DNA of 64,000 nucleotides from CALAGJ01 sp964293305 (GTDB lineage Bacteria > Bacteroidota > Bacteroidia > Chitinophagales > Chitinophagaceae). The translations under genes and the position numbers were made by a program. Position 1 is the first letter of the stretch. Each line of letters starts with the position of its first letter. Below are positions 25,604 through 34,327 of this stretch, one piece after another. The notes under the pieces are model-generated. The model had not been told where the DNA came from and ran no database searches. It worked only from the letters and a program-made list of their open reading frames with translations. The stretch is from positions 1 to 64,000 of the forward strand of contig CAXYYO010000014.1 in the NCBI GenBank assembly GCA_964293305.1, written 5' to 3'.

Positions 25604-26968
25604 TTATTGTTTTTGCTTATTATAGTCAATAGAATGTTCTATTTTGGATTTCATTTTGTCGAGTATTGCTACTACGCCTTCCCTTTGCAAAATGAGATAA
25701 CCGATACGATCATTGCTAATACCTTCTTTTAATTGGTAGTTAAAAATCAGTTGATGATTACTTGATGTAGTTTCAAAATAACGAAATAAAATATTTGGAA
25801 ACCTCCTCAAATCATCACCAATTTCATAAAGATGAGTACTTACAATAAAAAGCACTTGCTCTAAATGCACTAAACCTTCAATAACTGCTGTACTGCATTT
25901 CATTGCATCCTGAATATTGGTTCCCTTAAATAATTCATCAATGAGCACAAGCCATTTTTTCCCATCATTTATTTTAGTTAGGGTGTGATGTATCCGTTGT
26001 ACTTCATTAAAAAAATAACTTTCCCCTTTTACAATATTATCACTCACCTGAATGTTTGTAAGTAGGCCATCTAATAAACTAATTTCCATTTGCTTTGCTG
26101 GTACACCCATCCCCACATGAGCCAGGTATGCTGCCACCCCTACTGCTTTTATAAAAGTACTTTTACCAGCCATATTAGCACCGGTAAGAAATAAAAAATT
26201 ATGCCGTTTTACTAATGAAATATCATAAGCCACTGGGCCCGGCACCAAGGGGTGCCACAATTGATGAATACTCAGTTCGGGAGCTGAAGATGTGGATACT
26301 TGAGGAAAGCAAAATCCAAATCTTTGTGTGGCATAAGCCATACTATAAAAGGCATCTGCCTGATACCAGAGTTCACATAGCTCCATTAGCGATTGTTTAT
26401 AATCTTGCTTTGCAAAGCGACCATACCTCAGTGCTTTATGAATGGGAATTTTATTTAAATCGCCTGAAAGGCAAATCAGTTCTTGAATAATACTTTTTTG
26501 GAGTAAAATTTTAATTTTATTGATGAGGACAGCAAGTGGAGTGGGCAGCGTTTTCTCTTCAAAAATGAATAAAAGTTGGTGCAATCCTTTAACAAAATCA
26601 TGTAAATGCTTGATGGTGAATCGGATGAGGGCGTAATCTGCACTGCTTAATATTTTATACGAATAAGCAGAAATAATGTTTGGTGATGCAGGTATTGTGT
26701 CAACTGGGTTGTCCAAAAATTTTTCAATCATTAATAAAGTTCCATTACTAATGATAGAAGGCCAAGAGGGTAATGCGTCAATGATTAATTGAAGTGTTTC
26801 TTGTCTTTCTTTTATGGTAGAAACAGCATGTAGCGGTTCCCATAAATACCGCTGCAAATAAACTTTTCCACCCTGGGTTGTACAAAAATCAAGATGATGG
26901 AGTAGGCTTTGACTTTCGTCGTTTGCTATAATCGAAATATCTGTCCTAGTGGTATCATCTGTTTGCAT
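25604..26968 (-). CDS. MutS-family core/ATPase protein lacking mismatch-recognition domain
   Basis: The 454-residue protein contains the MutS helical core region followed by the MutS ABC-type ATPase domain. ATPase motifs are Walker A GANMAGKST, the Q/signature region SYFFNEVQRIHHTL, Walker B LVLIDELFKGTN and a switch-like STHLYEI. It lacks the MutS N-terminal mismatch-binding and connector domains, and also the MutS2 Smr endonuclease tail, so it belongs to the short MutS-related proteins common in Bacteroidota. A role in mismatch repair is therefore unlikely; recombination-intermediate binding is possible. It is convergent with the propeller gene. Confidence 0.85.
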   Translation of the reverse strand: MQTDDTTRTDISIIANDESQSLLHHLDFCTTQGGKVYLQRYLWEPLHAVSTIKERQETLQLIIDALPSWPSIISNGTLLMIEKFLDNPVDTIPASPNIISAYSYKILSSADYALIRFTIKHLHDFVKGLHQLLFIFEEKTLPTPLAVLINKIKILLQKSIIQELICLSGDLNKIPIHKALRYGRFAKQDYKQSLMELCELWYQADAFYSMAYATQRFGFCFPQVSTSSAPELSIHQLWHPLVPGPVAYDISLVKRHNFLFLTGANMAGKSTFIKAVGVAAYLAHVGMGVPAKQMEISLLDGLLTNIQVSDNIVKGESYFFNEVQRIHHTLTKINDGKKWLVLIDELFKGTNIQDAMKCSTAVIEGLVHLEQVLFIVSTHLYEIGDDLRRFPNILFRYFETTSSNHQLIFNYQLKEGISNDRIGYLILQREGVVAILDKMKSKIEHSIDYNKQKQ

Positions 26969-27099
26969 GCATAGTTATTTGTTGCTAAAAATATAAATTA
27001 AGATAAAACTGCATGATGCAAGATTGATTTTTTTCCATAGTTGTGCTCAAATAAAGTTTTTTGATTTCGGAGAGGACAAATTTTTTCTAATATTTATTC

Positions 27100-27130
27100 T
27101 TGTTCATTTGAATGTGGAATCCTACATTTG
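27100..27130 (+). promoter_or_regulatory. Promoter of tRNA-Pro
   Basis: TTG (27100-27102), a 20-bp spacer and TACATTTG (27123-27130) match the Bacteroidota -33/-7 consensus. The element ends 13 bp before the mature tRNA. Confidence 0.65.
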
Positions 27131-27143
27131 CGGCCCGGAAAAT

Positions 27144-27217
27144 CGGGAAGTAGCGCAGGCCGGTAGCGCACCTGGTTTGGGACCAGGGGGTCGCAGGTTC
27201 GAATCCTGTCTTCCCGA
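27144..27217 (+). tRNA. tRNA-Pro (anticodon UGG)
   Basis: A 74-nt cloverleaf: acceptor arms cgggaag/cttcccg pair perfectly, the D-stem is gcgc/gcgc, the anticodon stem cctgg/ccagg holds loop tttggga with anticodon TGG, and the T-arm is gcagg-ttcgaat-cctgt. The discriminator base is A, and the 3' CCA is not encoded. An 81-codon ORF covering this locus is spurious. Confidence 0.97.
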
Positions 27218-27224
27218 CACAAAA

Positions 27225-27250
27225 GGTTACTCTATGAGTAGCCTTTTTTT
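27225..27250 (+). terminator. Terminator after tRNA-Pro
   Basis: Stem ggttactc/gagtagcc (one G-U pair), 3-nt loop and a run of seven Ts, beginning 8 bp after the tRNA. Confidence 0.85.
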
Positions 27251-27289
27251 ATGCATTTCATATTTCTAATATGATTAATAAAATTTCGT

Positions 27290-27466
27290 TTAGGAGAAAA
27301 TAGGAATAATAATCAACTTTATAATCATAAAAAGAAGTGCTAATAAAAACATCATAATGGATATGCGATTCATGCCATGCATATATTTTACCCATTGTGT
27401 GTTAGGAGAGTTCGGATCTCTCTTCTTAATATACAGATATTCCGCTATTTGTTTCCAGACGCCCAT
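27290..27466 (-). CDS. Small DUF6728-like membrane protein (58 aa)
   Basis: The minus strand from an ATG at 27466 to a TAA at 27290 encodes 58 residues. A conserved-looking soluble start (MGVWKQIAEYLYIKKRDP, then TQWVKYMHGMNRIS) precedes a single hydrophobic helix (MMFLLALLFMIIKLIIIP). I recognise this as the small DUF6728-type family found in Bacteroidota. It is probably an inner-membrane protein with a cytoplasmic N-terminus; function unknown. It faces the tRNA-Pro terminator and is divergent from the PaaK-like gene. Confidence 0.8.
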   Translation of the reverse strand: MGVWKQIAEYLYIKKRDPNSPNTQWVKYMHGMNRISIMMFLLALLFMIIKLIIIPIFS

Positions 27467-27543
27467 AATACAACGATAAGTTTATTTTGTAAAAGTAATA
27501 TAACAATAAAAAATATTGATTAGTTTGCCAGAAATAATACTAT

Positions 27544-28932
27544 TTGTCTTTTTCTGAAAACTTATACAAAAATAGTCCACTTTGGATGCAAGTGGGTATG
27601 GTGAATGCTTTTGGTTGGAAATGGAAGCGTAGGCGTTTTGGTGGTATTTTTCAACAGGAATATTTTACAGCAAAAAGCCGTGAGTTTATTAGTGTAGCAC
27701 AGTGGGAGGTTTATCAGGTGGATGCATTAAGGAAATTGCTGCTACACGCAAATGATTCAGTGCCGTATTACAAATCATTATTTAAATCCTGTGGTTTAAA
27801 TAGCAGCGATTTCAAAAATGCAGACCTGTCTATTTTAAGAAAATTGCCAGTACTCACTAAGGACATACTCAGAGAAGAAGCTACCACAAAATTATTGAGT
27901 ACACATTTGGAAAAAGGAGGCACATTTTTAAACAGTAGTGGAAGTACCGGCACCCCAGTTCAAATACTATATTCACCAGCCATGCACCAGCGTTGGTTTG
28001 GTTTATTTGAGCATCGTGTACGCAATTGGGCAGGGGTATCCAGCTTTGAGCCAAGAGGTATGATTGGAGGAAGAAAAGTGGTGCCTCATCACAAGCCTCC
28101 TTTTTATCGCTATAACTATTTTGAAAAGCAGGTATATTTTTCAAATTATGACATCAGCAATGCCAATGCAAAGGCATATATTGAAGCAATGAATAAATAT
28201 GGCATCAACTATCTTACAGGATATTCCTCTGGTAATTATCTTTTGGCAAAATGTATTCAAGAAGAAGGACTTAGAGCACCGCATTTAAAAGCTATTTTAC
28301 CAAGCAGTTTTAAATTGGATGCATCTATGAGGAATACTCTAGAAGATGTATATCAATGCAAAGTATTTGACAGTTGGGGAAGTGTGGAAGCATGTGGCCT
28401 AATGACAGAATGTGAGCATGGAAGCCTTCACATAAATCCAGATGCAGGAATCATAGAAATTTTAGATGAAGATATGCAGCCGGTTAGTACCGGACAAGAA
28501 GGAACTGCTTACTGCACAGGTTTACTTAACTTTGACCAACCATTGATCAGGTATCGAATTGGAGACAAAATGATTCAAGGGGATCATTCAATAATTTGTG
28601 CTTGTGGCAGATCCATGCCGACTATAAAAGAAGTAACAGGTAGATTAGAAGATGTCATCATTTCAAAAGACGGCAGAAAAATGGTTTATTTTCTTTATAT
28701 CTATTTTGGAATTCCGGCAATTCGCCAATCTCAATTGATACAAGAAAGTCTTGATTTAATTACACTCAATTTATCAGTTTCAAAGCCCCTTACAAATAAT
28801 GAAGAACAACTGCTTATTGAAAGGATACAAGCGCAACTTGGTTTAGTTTCGGTTACTATCAACTACGTAAACGAGATACCACTCAATGCAAATGGAAAAT
28901 ATAGAGCAGTTATATCAAAATTGAAATATTAG
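27544..28932 (+). CDS. PaaK/CapK-like adenylate-forming ligase
   Basis: The 462-residue enzyme has the adenylate-forming P-loop SGSTGTPVQI, an acyl/adenylate-site segment SWGSVEACGLMTECEHG, RYRIGDKM and the hinge region GRLEDVIISKDGRKM. This is the order seen in phenylacetate-CoA ligase and CapK/coenzyme F390 synthetase-like proteins. These activate a carboxylate as an acyl-adenylate, then transfer it to CoA or another acceptor; the acid is unknown. No aromatic-acid degradation genes are nearby, and CapK-like proteins often act in surface polysaccharide modification. The only plausible start at the correct length is TTG at 27544, since a stop lies three codons upstream. Confidence 0.82.
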   Translation: MSFSENLYKNSPLWMQVGMVNAFGWKWKRRRFGGIFQQEYFTAKSREFISVAQWEVYQVDALRKLLLHANDSVPYYKSLFKSCGLNSSDFKNADLSILRKLPVLTKDILREEATTKLLSTHLEKGGTFLNSSGSTGTPVQILYSPAMHQRWFGLFEHRVRNWAGVSSFEPRGMIGGRKVVPHHKPPFYRYNYFEKQVYFSNYDISNANAKAYIEAMNKYGINYLTGYSSGNYLLAKCIQEEGLRAPHLKAILPSSFKLDASMRNTLEDVYQCKVFDSWGSVEACGLMTECEHGSLHINPDAGIIEILDEDMQPVSTGQEGTAYCTGLLNFDQPLIRYRIGDKMIQGDHSIICACGRSMPTIKEVTGRLEDVIISKDGRKMVYFLYIYFGIPAIRQSQLIQESLDLITLNLSVSKPLTNNEEQLLIERIQAQLGLVSVTINYVNEIPLNANGKYRAVISKLKY

Positions 28933-29195
28933 ATATTTTAAAGAGCTAAACAACTCCTTAAATTATATAACATATCCACTAAATGCTCTAACTACATGCA
29001 CCAAGAATTTGTAGCTGTGCAACACACTAAAATCATTAATCGTATTTCATTTTGGGCCTTAGTTTCTTAAAAATGTGCATTATAACTTATCCTATTCAAT
29101 TGTTTTAAAAAATATTTCAAAAAACAGGGTAACATTTTTTGAGCTTGTTGTTCTACAAGTATAATTTATTATTAACAAACCAAAAATTTTACAAA

Positions 29196-30764
29196 ATGAG
29201 AAAGAAAATTTTATTCGGTGCGCTGCTATGCGCAAGTGTTATCAGCACAAAAGCTCAGTGGAGCCTAACAGGAAATGCAGGAATAAATCCTGTAAATAAT
29301 TTTTTAGGTACTACTGACAGTAAAGCGTTGGTTTTTCGCACAAATAACATTGAAAGAATGAGAATTATTGCAGGCGGAAAATTTGGATTTGGTACAATTT
29401 TACCCACTACAAGGTTTCAAATTAATGTACTTTCAAATCAAAGTCCATTTAGCACCTGGGTAAATGGATTGCCTACCTTGTATGCAGACTCTACAGGTGG
29501 CTTGAGTGTGGGAGGAGGCGTATCTGCTTCAGCAAATGGCTTAAATGTTGTGGGTATTACTGCCATTGGCACATCATTTCCAAGTGCAAAACTTCATGTA
29601 AATGCAGATGCAGCACAAACAGTTTTTAGAGCTCAAAGTAATGGGTCAACCAAACTTTTGGTGAGTGCAACGGGTGGTGTTTCAGTAGGTAGCCCTTCAA
29701 TTGGCCCTGCAAATGGATTGTTTGTAAATGGAAGTACTGGTATGGGTACTACTGTGCCAGAAACAAAACTTCATGTTGTGGGAGGCTCAGATGTGAGTTT
29801 AGCAACTGGAGGATACATTACTTCAGGTATCACTTCTAGTTTAAATATCGCCATTGACGATAATGAAATAATGGCAAGAAATAATGGTGCTATTTCAACA
29901 TTAACTCTAAACGCATCAGGAGGCAGTGTTAGTACTGGTGCAGATTTAATAGTTGGTGGTCTACTTGACGTGACTGGTGCTACAATTGGATTTGGCTCAG
30001 TAGAACAATTAACAGATGCAGGTGCATTTACCATTGGTTCTAACTCTAATTTTGTTTCAATACCTGATGCTGTAAACAGTTTGGGATCATCTACGAACAG
30101 ATGGTTAGATGTGTGGGCTGCTGATGGAACAATCAACACCTCAGATGCAAGAGACAAAAAGAACATCCGTGATTTAAATTATGGACTCAACGAAATAATG
30201 CAACTGCACTCAGTAAAATTTAACTGGAAAGCTGGCGCAAACCAAAATGACAAAGTAGGCCTGATAGCTCAAGAATTACAGAAAGTAATACCTGAAGTAG
30301 TAAGAGACTACGAATTTAAAACAGATGAAACAACAGGTAAAAGAGAGAAAGTGCCTTCTGAGCGACTTGGAGTAATGTACTCAGATTTAATACCTGTTCT
30401 TATAAAAGCAATACAGGAGCAACAATTGATGATTGAAGAATTAAAATCAATGGTACAAAACGGTAGTTCCTCATCAGCTTCTGCAGTAGCTGCAATTCCT
30501 GAAGGTGTTCGTTTGGAACAAAACTCGCCAAATCCATTTACAAATGTTACTACAATTCGCTATTCTATACCTACCTCGGTTAGCACTGCGCAAATGATCA
30601 TAACCAATAGCAATGGTACAGTTGTAAAAACAGTTTCATCTATTGCTAAAGGAAACGGAACAGTAACTATTAATGCCAACGAATTAACAGCCGGCACCTA
30701 CTACTACTCATTACTACTCGATGGGAAAAAAGCTGACACTAAAAAGATGATCCTTGTAAAGTAA
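29196..30764 (+). CDS. T9SS-secreted protein with S74 intramolecular chaperone domain
   Basis: The start is chosen at the ATG at 29196, which opens a signal peptide (MRKKILFGALLCASVISTKAQ); an upstream in-frame TTG is unlikely. The 522-residue product has a low-complexity Gly/Ser/Thr/Val-rich beta region with repeated short motifs (GGVSVG, GLFVNGSTGMGTT), resembling trimeric phage-fibre-like folds. A peptidase S74 chaperone domain follows, with SDARDKKNI (S316) and VGLIAQELQKVIPEVV. The last ~80 residues are a T9SS type A sorting domain (NSPNPFTNVTTIRYSIP ... GTYYYSLLLDGKKADTKKMIL). It is secreted to the cell surface or medium. Confidence 0.85.
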   Translation: MRKKILFGALLCASVISTKAQWSLTGNAGINPVNNFLGTTDSKALVFRTNNIERMRIIAGGKFGFGTILPTTRFQINVLSNQSPFSTWVNGLPTLYADSTGGLSVGGGVSASANGLNVVGITAIGTSFPSAKLHVNADAAQTVFRAQSNGSTKLLVSATGGVSVGSPSIGPANGLFVNGSTGMGTTVPETKLHVVGGSDVSLATGGYITSGITSSLNIAIDDNEIMARNNGAISTLTLNASGGSVSTGADLIVGGLLDVTGATIGFGSVEQLTDAGAFTIGSNSNFVSIPDAVNSLGSSTNRWLDVWAADGTINTSDARDKKNIRDLNYGLNEIMQLHSVKFNWKAGANQNDKVGLIAQELQKVIPEVVRDYEFKTDETTGKREKVPSERLGVMYSDLIPVLIKAIQEQQLMIEELKSMVQNGSSSSASAVAAIPEGVRLEQNSPNPFTNVTTIRYSIPTSVSTAQMIITNSNGTVVKTVSSIAKGNGTVTINANELTAGTYYYSLLLDGKKADTKKMILVK

Positions 30765-30784
30765 AGAGATCGCTTATGAGAGAG

Positions 30785-30817
30785 ATGCCGGCCCCGTAAG
30801 GTCGGTATTCTTTTTTT
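30785..30817 (+). terminator. Terminator of the S74/T9SS gene
   Basis: Stem atgccggcc/ggtcggtat (G-U pairs included), 6-nt loop and a T-rich tail, 21 bp after the stop codon. Confidence 0.85.
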
Positions 30818-31030
30818 CAGGATGCTTATATCATGCATTTGGGTTGCATTATGCTCATAAAAGACATCATTTTTGACCAATTCATTTAACGTAAAGAAAA
30901 AAAGAAAATTAGTTTATATTTAATTCAACATTACCCCCATATTTACAAACTTCCACCCACTAATTTACCGTACTCCTACAAAACAAACAATCTTTTCATA
31001 ATTTTATTTATTAAACAAAAATTTAAGCAC

Positions 31031-33550
31031 ATGAAAGTAACAAAAATTACATTTTTTGTACTGCTTGTTCTGTTTGGACAAAGCATTGCAGCACAAGAGA
31101 AGGCAGTATCTATTAAAGGGCAGTTAGTAAAAAAAACACAAGCCCTCAGGGACATTCAAAGAAAAAATGACCTTGAGTTGGAAAGGGTTTTTGGTGAAGA
31201 TGGAAAGCGTATTTGGCCAACTGGTATCGTAAAGCCAAATGATGATTTGGCTCGAAATTACAGACCTGTAACAGCGTCATACAATGACCCATTGGTTCAA
31301 AAGAATGTTAGCAAATCATTAAATGCTCCCACATCCGCAAATGCCGGAATTATAACAGGCATAGAAGGTATGGCCACTGGTAGTCAGCCGATGGATCCAA
31401 GCATTTGCGTAGGAAGTAATCATGTAATTGAACTGGTAAATAATATACCAGGCACTGCCATGAAAATTTGGAATAAGAATGGAACAGTTGCTGCTGCTCA
31501 AATTAATTTGCAACAGCTTAGTGGTTTCAAAGGTTATGGAGATCCAATTGCTGTATATGACCAATGGAATGATAGATACATTGTAACTGAGTTTATAATC
31601 AAAGGATATAATGGTAGCACTGAAAATGGTATGACCATCATGGTTTCTTCTACAAATGATCCTACAGGTACATGGAATGTGTACAAATGGACAGTAACAG
31701 AAAACTATACTTTAGATTATCCTAAATGGTCAGTTAATACAGATGGCATCTATTTACATACCAACAACTTTTCCCAAAGTTCAGGTGGATTAGTCAGTTC
31801 ATACCTTGCTGTATTTAACAAAGATGATATGTACAATGGCAATAGTACATTCCGTAGTTTGAGACTTACACAAAATATTGGCGATGGATATGCCACCTGC
31901 CCGGCACAAGTTCAAGGAAGCACCTCCCCTTCTGGAGGTCAGTTATATATAACAGAAAATGGAAATAATCAAGCCACTTTGATTAGTTGTGTAGTAAACT
32001 GGACAAATAACACTTTTACACAAACCAATGCTGGAAATATTTCACTTGCATCTTTCAACGAAACAATTTGTAGTGCCAACAGAGGAGCATGTGTTACACA
32101 GCCAGATGGAGGTACAAAAGTAGAATCCCTTTCAGGTCGTGTTATGAATCAACCTATCTGTAGGGATTTCGGTAGCTATACAGGTTTAGTTTTTGCTTTT
32201 ACAGTAAATGCAGGTAGCAATACAGCTGGTATTCGTTGGGTAGAATTAAGAAAAACTGGAAGTGGTAGTTGGTCAAAATATCAAGAAGCAACCTGGCATC
32301 CAAATAGCGATCATCAGTTTATGCCAAGTATTGCTTATGATGCTAATGGAAGTATCGGATTAGCCTATAGTGCAGGTAGTACAAGTAATTATTTGAGTAT
32401 AAAATATACAAGCAGAAAAGATTGTGATGCAACAGGACAAATGACCGCACCAGAAGCAACTTTAAAAGATGGCAATGCTAAAAGTAGTGGAAGCAGATGG
32501 GGCGATTATGGCCACCTGATAGCAGACCCTGATGGTCAAAGTTTATGGATGGTTTCCATGTATGGCAAGAGTGGGGCAAGTGGAAGCAAGGGTACCTATA
32601 TTTCAAGATTTGATTTGGAACAATGTACAGGTGGCACTACTTGTGATGCCCCTACCGGACTTAGCTCAAGTGCTATCACAACTTCATCAGCAACTATAGC
32701 ATGGGGTGCAGTTTCCGGCGCCAATAGTTATGATGTAGATTATAAAACAACAAGCGCATCCACATGGACAAACGCTGCCACAGGTACAACTAACCTCAGC
32801 GTAGCAATATCCGGATTAAGTGCATCCACAACTTACGATTGGAGAGTGAAAGCAAATTGTGCCAGTAGTAGTAGTCCTTATGCTGCATCTACATTCACCA
32901 CATCATCCACAGGCGGCACATGCCCTTCTACTTATGATGTATCAACAAATGGTACACGTAATGGATCTGCAACTATTCCTTTTAATACTGACATAAAAGG
33001 GCTTATAAATACAAGCAGTGATGTTGATTTTTATCGTTTCAATATTACAACATCAGGTACTTTCACAGTTACTTTAAATACGCTCCCAGCAGATTACGAT
33101 TTAAAACTGTTCAAAGGCAACACCTTGCTTTCTACCTCAGATAATGCGGGTACAAATGCCGAAAGTATAACTTATAATGGTACAGCAGGTACATACTATG
33201 CAAGGGTTTATGGATATAATGGTGCTCAAAGCAGCTCACAGTGCTACACCCTAAAAGTTCAATTAGGTACTGCCACTTTAGCTACTCAATCTGTAAGCAG
33301 TAGCTCAAAGCAGGCTTTAATAAAACTATCACCAAATCCAGCCAAAGATTATATAGAATTAGATGTTCCTACAAGTATGCTTCCCGGTGAATATCAGATT
33401 TTAGATTTACAATCTCATGAGGTATTGAAACAAAAAGTATCAAGCTCAAAAGAGCGTATTTCAATTGCTCATTTGAGTCAAGGCACATATATACTTGTGT
33501 ATCATTATCAAGATGGTGCAACAAGTGTACATAAATTTATAAAACAATAA
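31031..33550 (+). CDS. T9SS-secreted multidomain protein (FN3, PPC)
   Basis: The 839-residue protein starts with a signal peptide (MKVTKITFFVLLVLFGQSIAAQ). Residues ~95-535 form a large beta-rich domain with SQPMDPSICVGSNHVIELVNN and several DxDG/WxxD motifs, suggesting a propeller-like surface domain. Next comes a fibronectin type III domain (~540-625, APTGLSSSAIT..SATIAWGAVSGA). A bacterial pre-peptidase C-terminal (PPC) domain follows (~635-745, DVDFYRFNITTSGTFTVTL). The last ~75 residues are a T9SS sorting domain (LSPNPAKDYIELDVP ... GTYILVYHYQDG). No peptidase catalytic domain is apparent, so it is likely an adhesive or binding surface protein. Confidence 0.85.
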   Translation: MKVTKITFFVLLVLFGQSIAAQEKAVSIKGQLVKKTQALRDIQRKNDLELERVFGEDGKRIWPTGIVKPNDDLARNYRPVTASYNDPLVQKNVSKSLNAPTSANAGIITGIEGMATGSQPMDPSICVGSNHVIELVNNIPGTAMKIWNKNGTVAAAQINLQQLSGFKGYGDPIAVYDQWNDRYIVTEFIIKGYNGSTENGMTIMVSSTNDPTGTWNVYKWTVTENYTLDYPKWSVNTDGIYLHTNNFSQSSGGLVSSYLAVFNKDDMYNGNSTFRSLRLTQNIGDGYATCPAQVQGSTSPSGGQLYITENGNNQATLISCVVNWTNNTFTQTNAGNISLASFNETICSANRGACVTQPDGGTKVESLSGRVMNQPICRDFGSYTGLVFAFTVNAGSNTAGIRWVELRKTGSGSWSKYQEATWHPNSDHQFMPSIAYDANGSIGLAYSAGSTSNYLSIKYTSRKDCDATGQMTAPEATLKDGNAKSSGSRWGDYGHLIADPDGQSLWMVSMYGKSGASGSKGTYISRFDLEQCTGGTTCDAPTGLSSSAITTSSATIAWGAVSGANSYDVDYKTTSASTWTNAATGTTNLSVAISGLSASTTYDWRVKANCASSSSPYAASTFTTSSTGGTCPSTYDVSTNGTRNGSATIPFNTDIKGLINTSSDVDFYRFNITTSGTFTVTLNTLPADYDLKLFKGNTLLSTSDNAGTNAESITYNGTAGTYYARVYGYNGAQSSSQCYTLKVQLGTATLATQSVSSSSKQALIKLSPNPAKDYIELDVPTSMLPGEYQILDLQSHEVLKQKVSSSKERISIAHLSQGTYILVYHYQDGATSVHKFIKQ

Positions 33551-33570
33551 ATCAACATTTCAATGCAAAA

Positions 33571-33597
33571 GCCGGCTCGTATGAGTCGGCTTTTTTT
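33571..33597 (+). terminator. Terminator of the FN3/PPC T9SS gene
   Basis: Stem gccggctc/gagtcggc, 4-nt loop and seven Ts, 20 bp after the stop codon. Confidence 0.9.
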
Positions 33598-34327
33598 ATT
33601 TCTTCCATATGATGCAGTTAAGTTTAAAATAAACCTAACTGCAGTATCAGGGTATATATTCAGAGAGATTAATTGAAGGTAGCATTTTTTTAAGGCCTAT
33701 CCCTGCGGTATGGGGTTTCGTTACATGATCTCGCCATTCATGACTCATGGCTGTCTTTGCCTACAAATGAAGTAAAGCAAAATTCACGAATACCAAAGTG
33801 AAAAATACATTTGGAATCCTACAGACGGAAATCAAATAGCTTTTTATATAAGAGATACTCAAATACAAAAGGTATTTTATAATTATAAAAACATTGACTT
33901 TTTGGATAAGCCTTTATTTTTTAATAATACTTATTGCATAGTAGGATTACTCGATTATTCTATTTCAAATAATAATCCCAAAAACCTAGTCTTAAAAACA
34001 ATATCAATATTTTTAATTCGCAAAAAAACGACAGCCAGCTTGCTGAATTATTAGTAACATAAATAGTATTTAAAATCCTTAATGAGCTTATCAAATACAT
34101 CTACCCTACCCTATCCAAATCATGGTACGGAGCAAACACCCTTTCCGGACTGGCAAGGTTTGTATGATGCTTATCATCGATATTAAATAATGAAATCAAA
34201 TTCCATACACACCCTCCCTAGAAATACTATCAAAGAAAAATAACACCTTTTTTCCTAGACACAATATTCAGTTTCCAAATCATTATGCAATATTTGCATT
34301 TTTAAAAAATGAATTAAAAGTCCAAAG
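33598..34327. other. Gene-poor region with degraded coding traces
   Basis: No complete gene is supported across 730 bp. A start-less open frame lies at 33776-34054. A separate 34-codon ORF with ATG runs 34082-34186 and has protein-like ends (TPFPDWQGLYDAYHRY), but the reverse strand of the same stretch also reads well, so neither is called. Local composition is mixed, with a less AT-rich patch near 33690-33760. I read it as a region of gene decay between two T9SS/secretory units. Confidence 0.4.
33776..34054 (+). pseudogene. Start-less open frame, possible gene remnant
   Basis: Ninety-two codons are open between a TAA at 33773 and a TAG at 34052, with no ATG. The translation is protein-like (for example EYQSEKYIWNPTDGNQIAFY and LFFNNTYCIVGLLDYS). 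In such AT-rich DNA a stop-free run of this length is uncommon. No family is recognised and upstream frames are closed, so a truncated remnant is the best guess. Confidence 0.3.

Noticed and set aside
27024..27269. 81-codon ORF on the plus strand
   Set aside because: It runs straight through tRNA-Pro and its terminator, starts with TTG and has no protein-like features outside the RNA.
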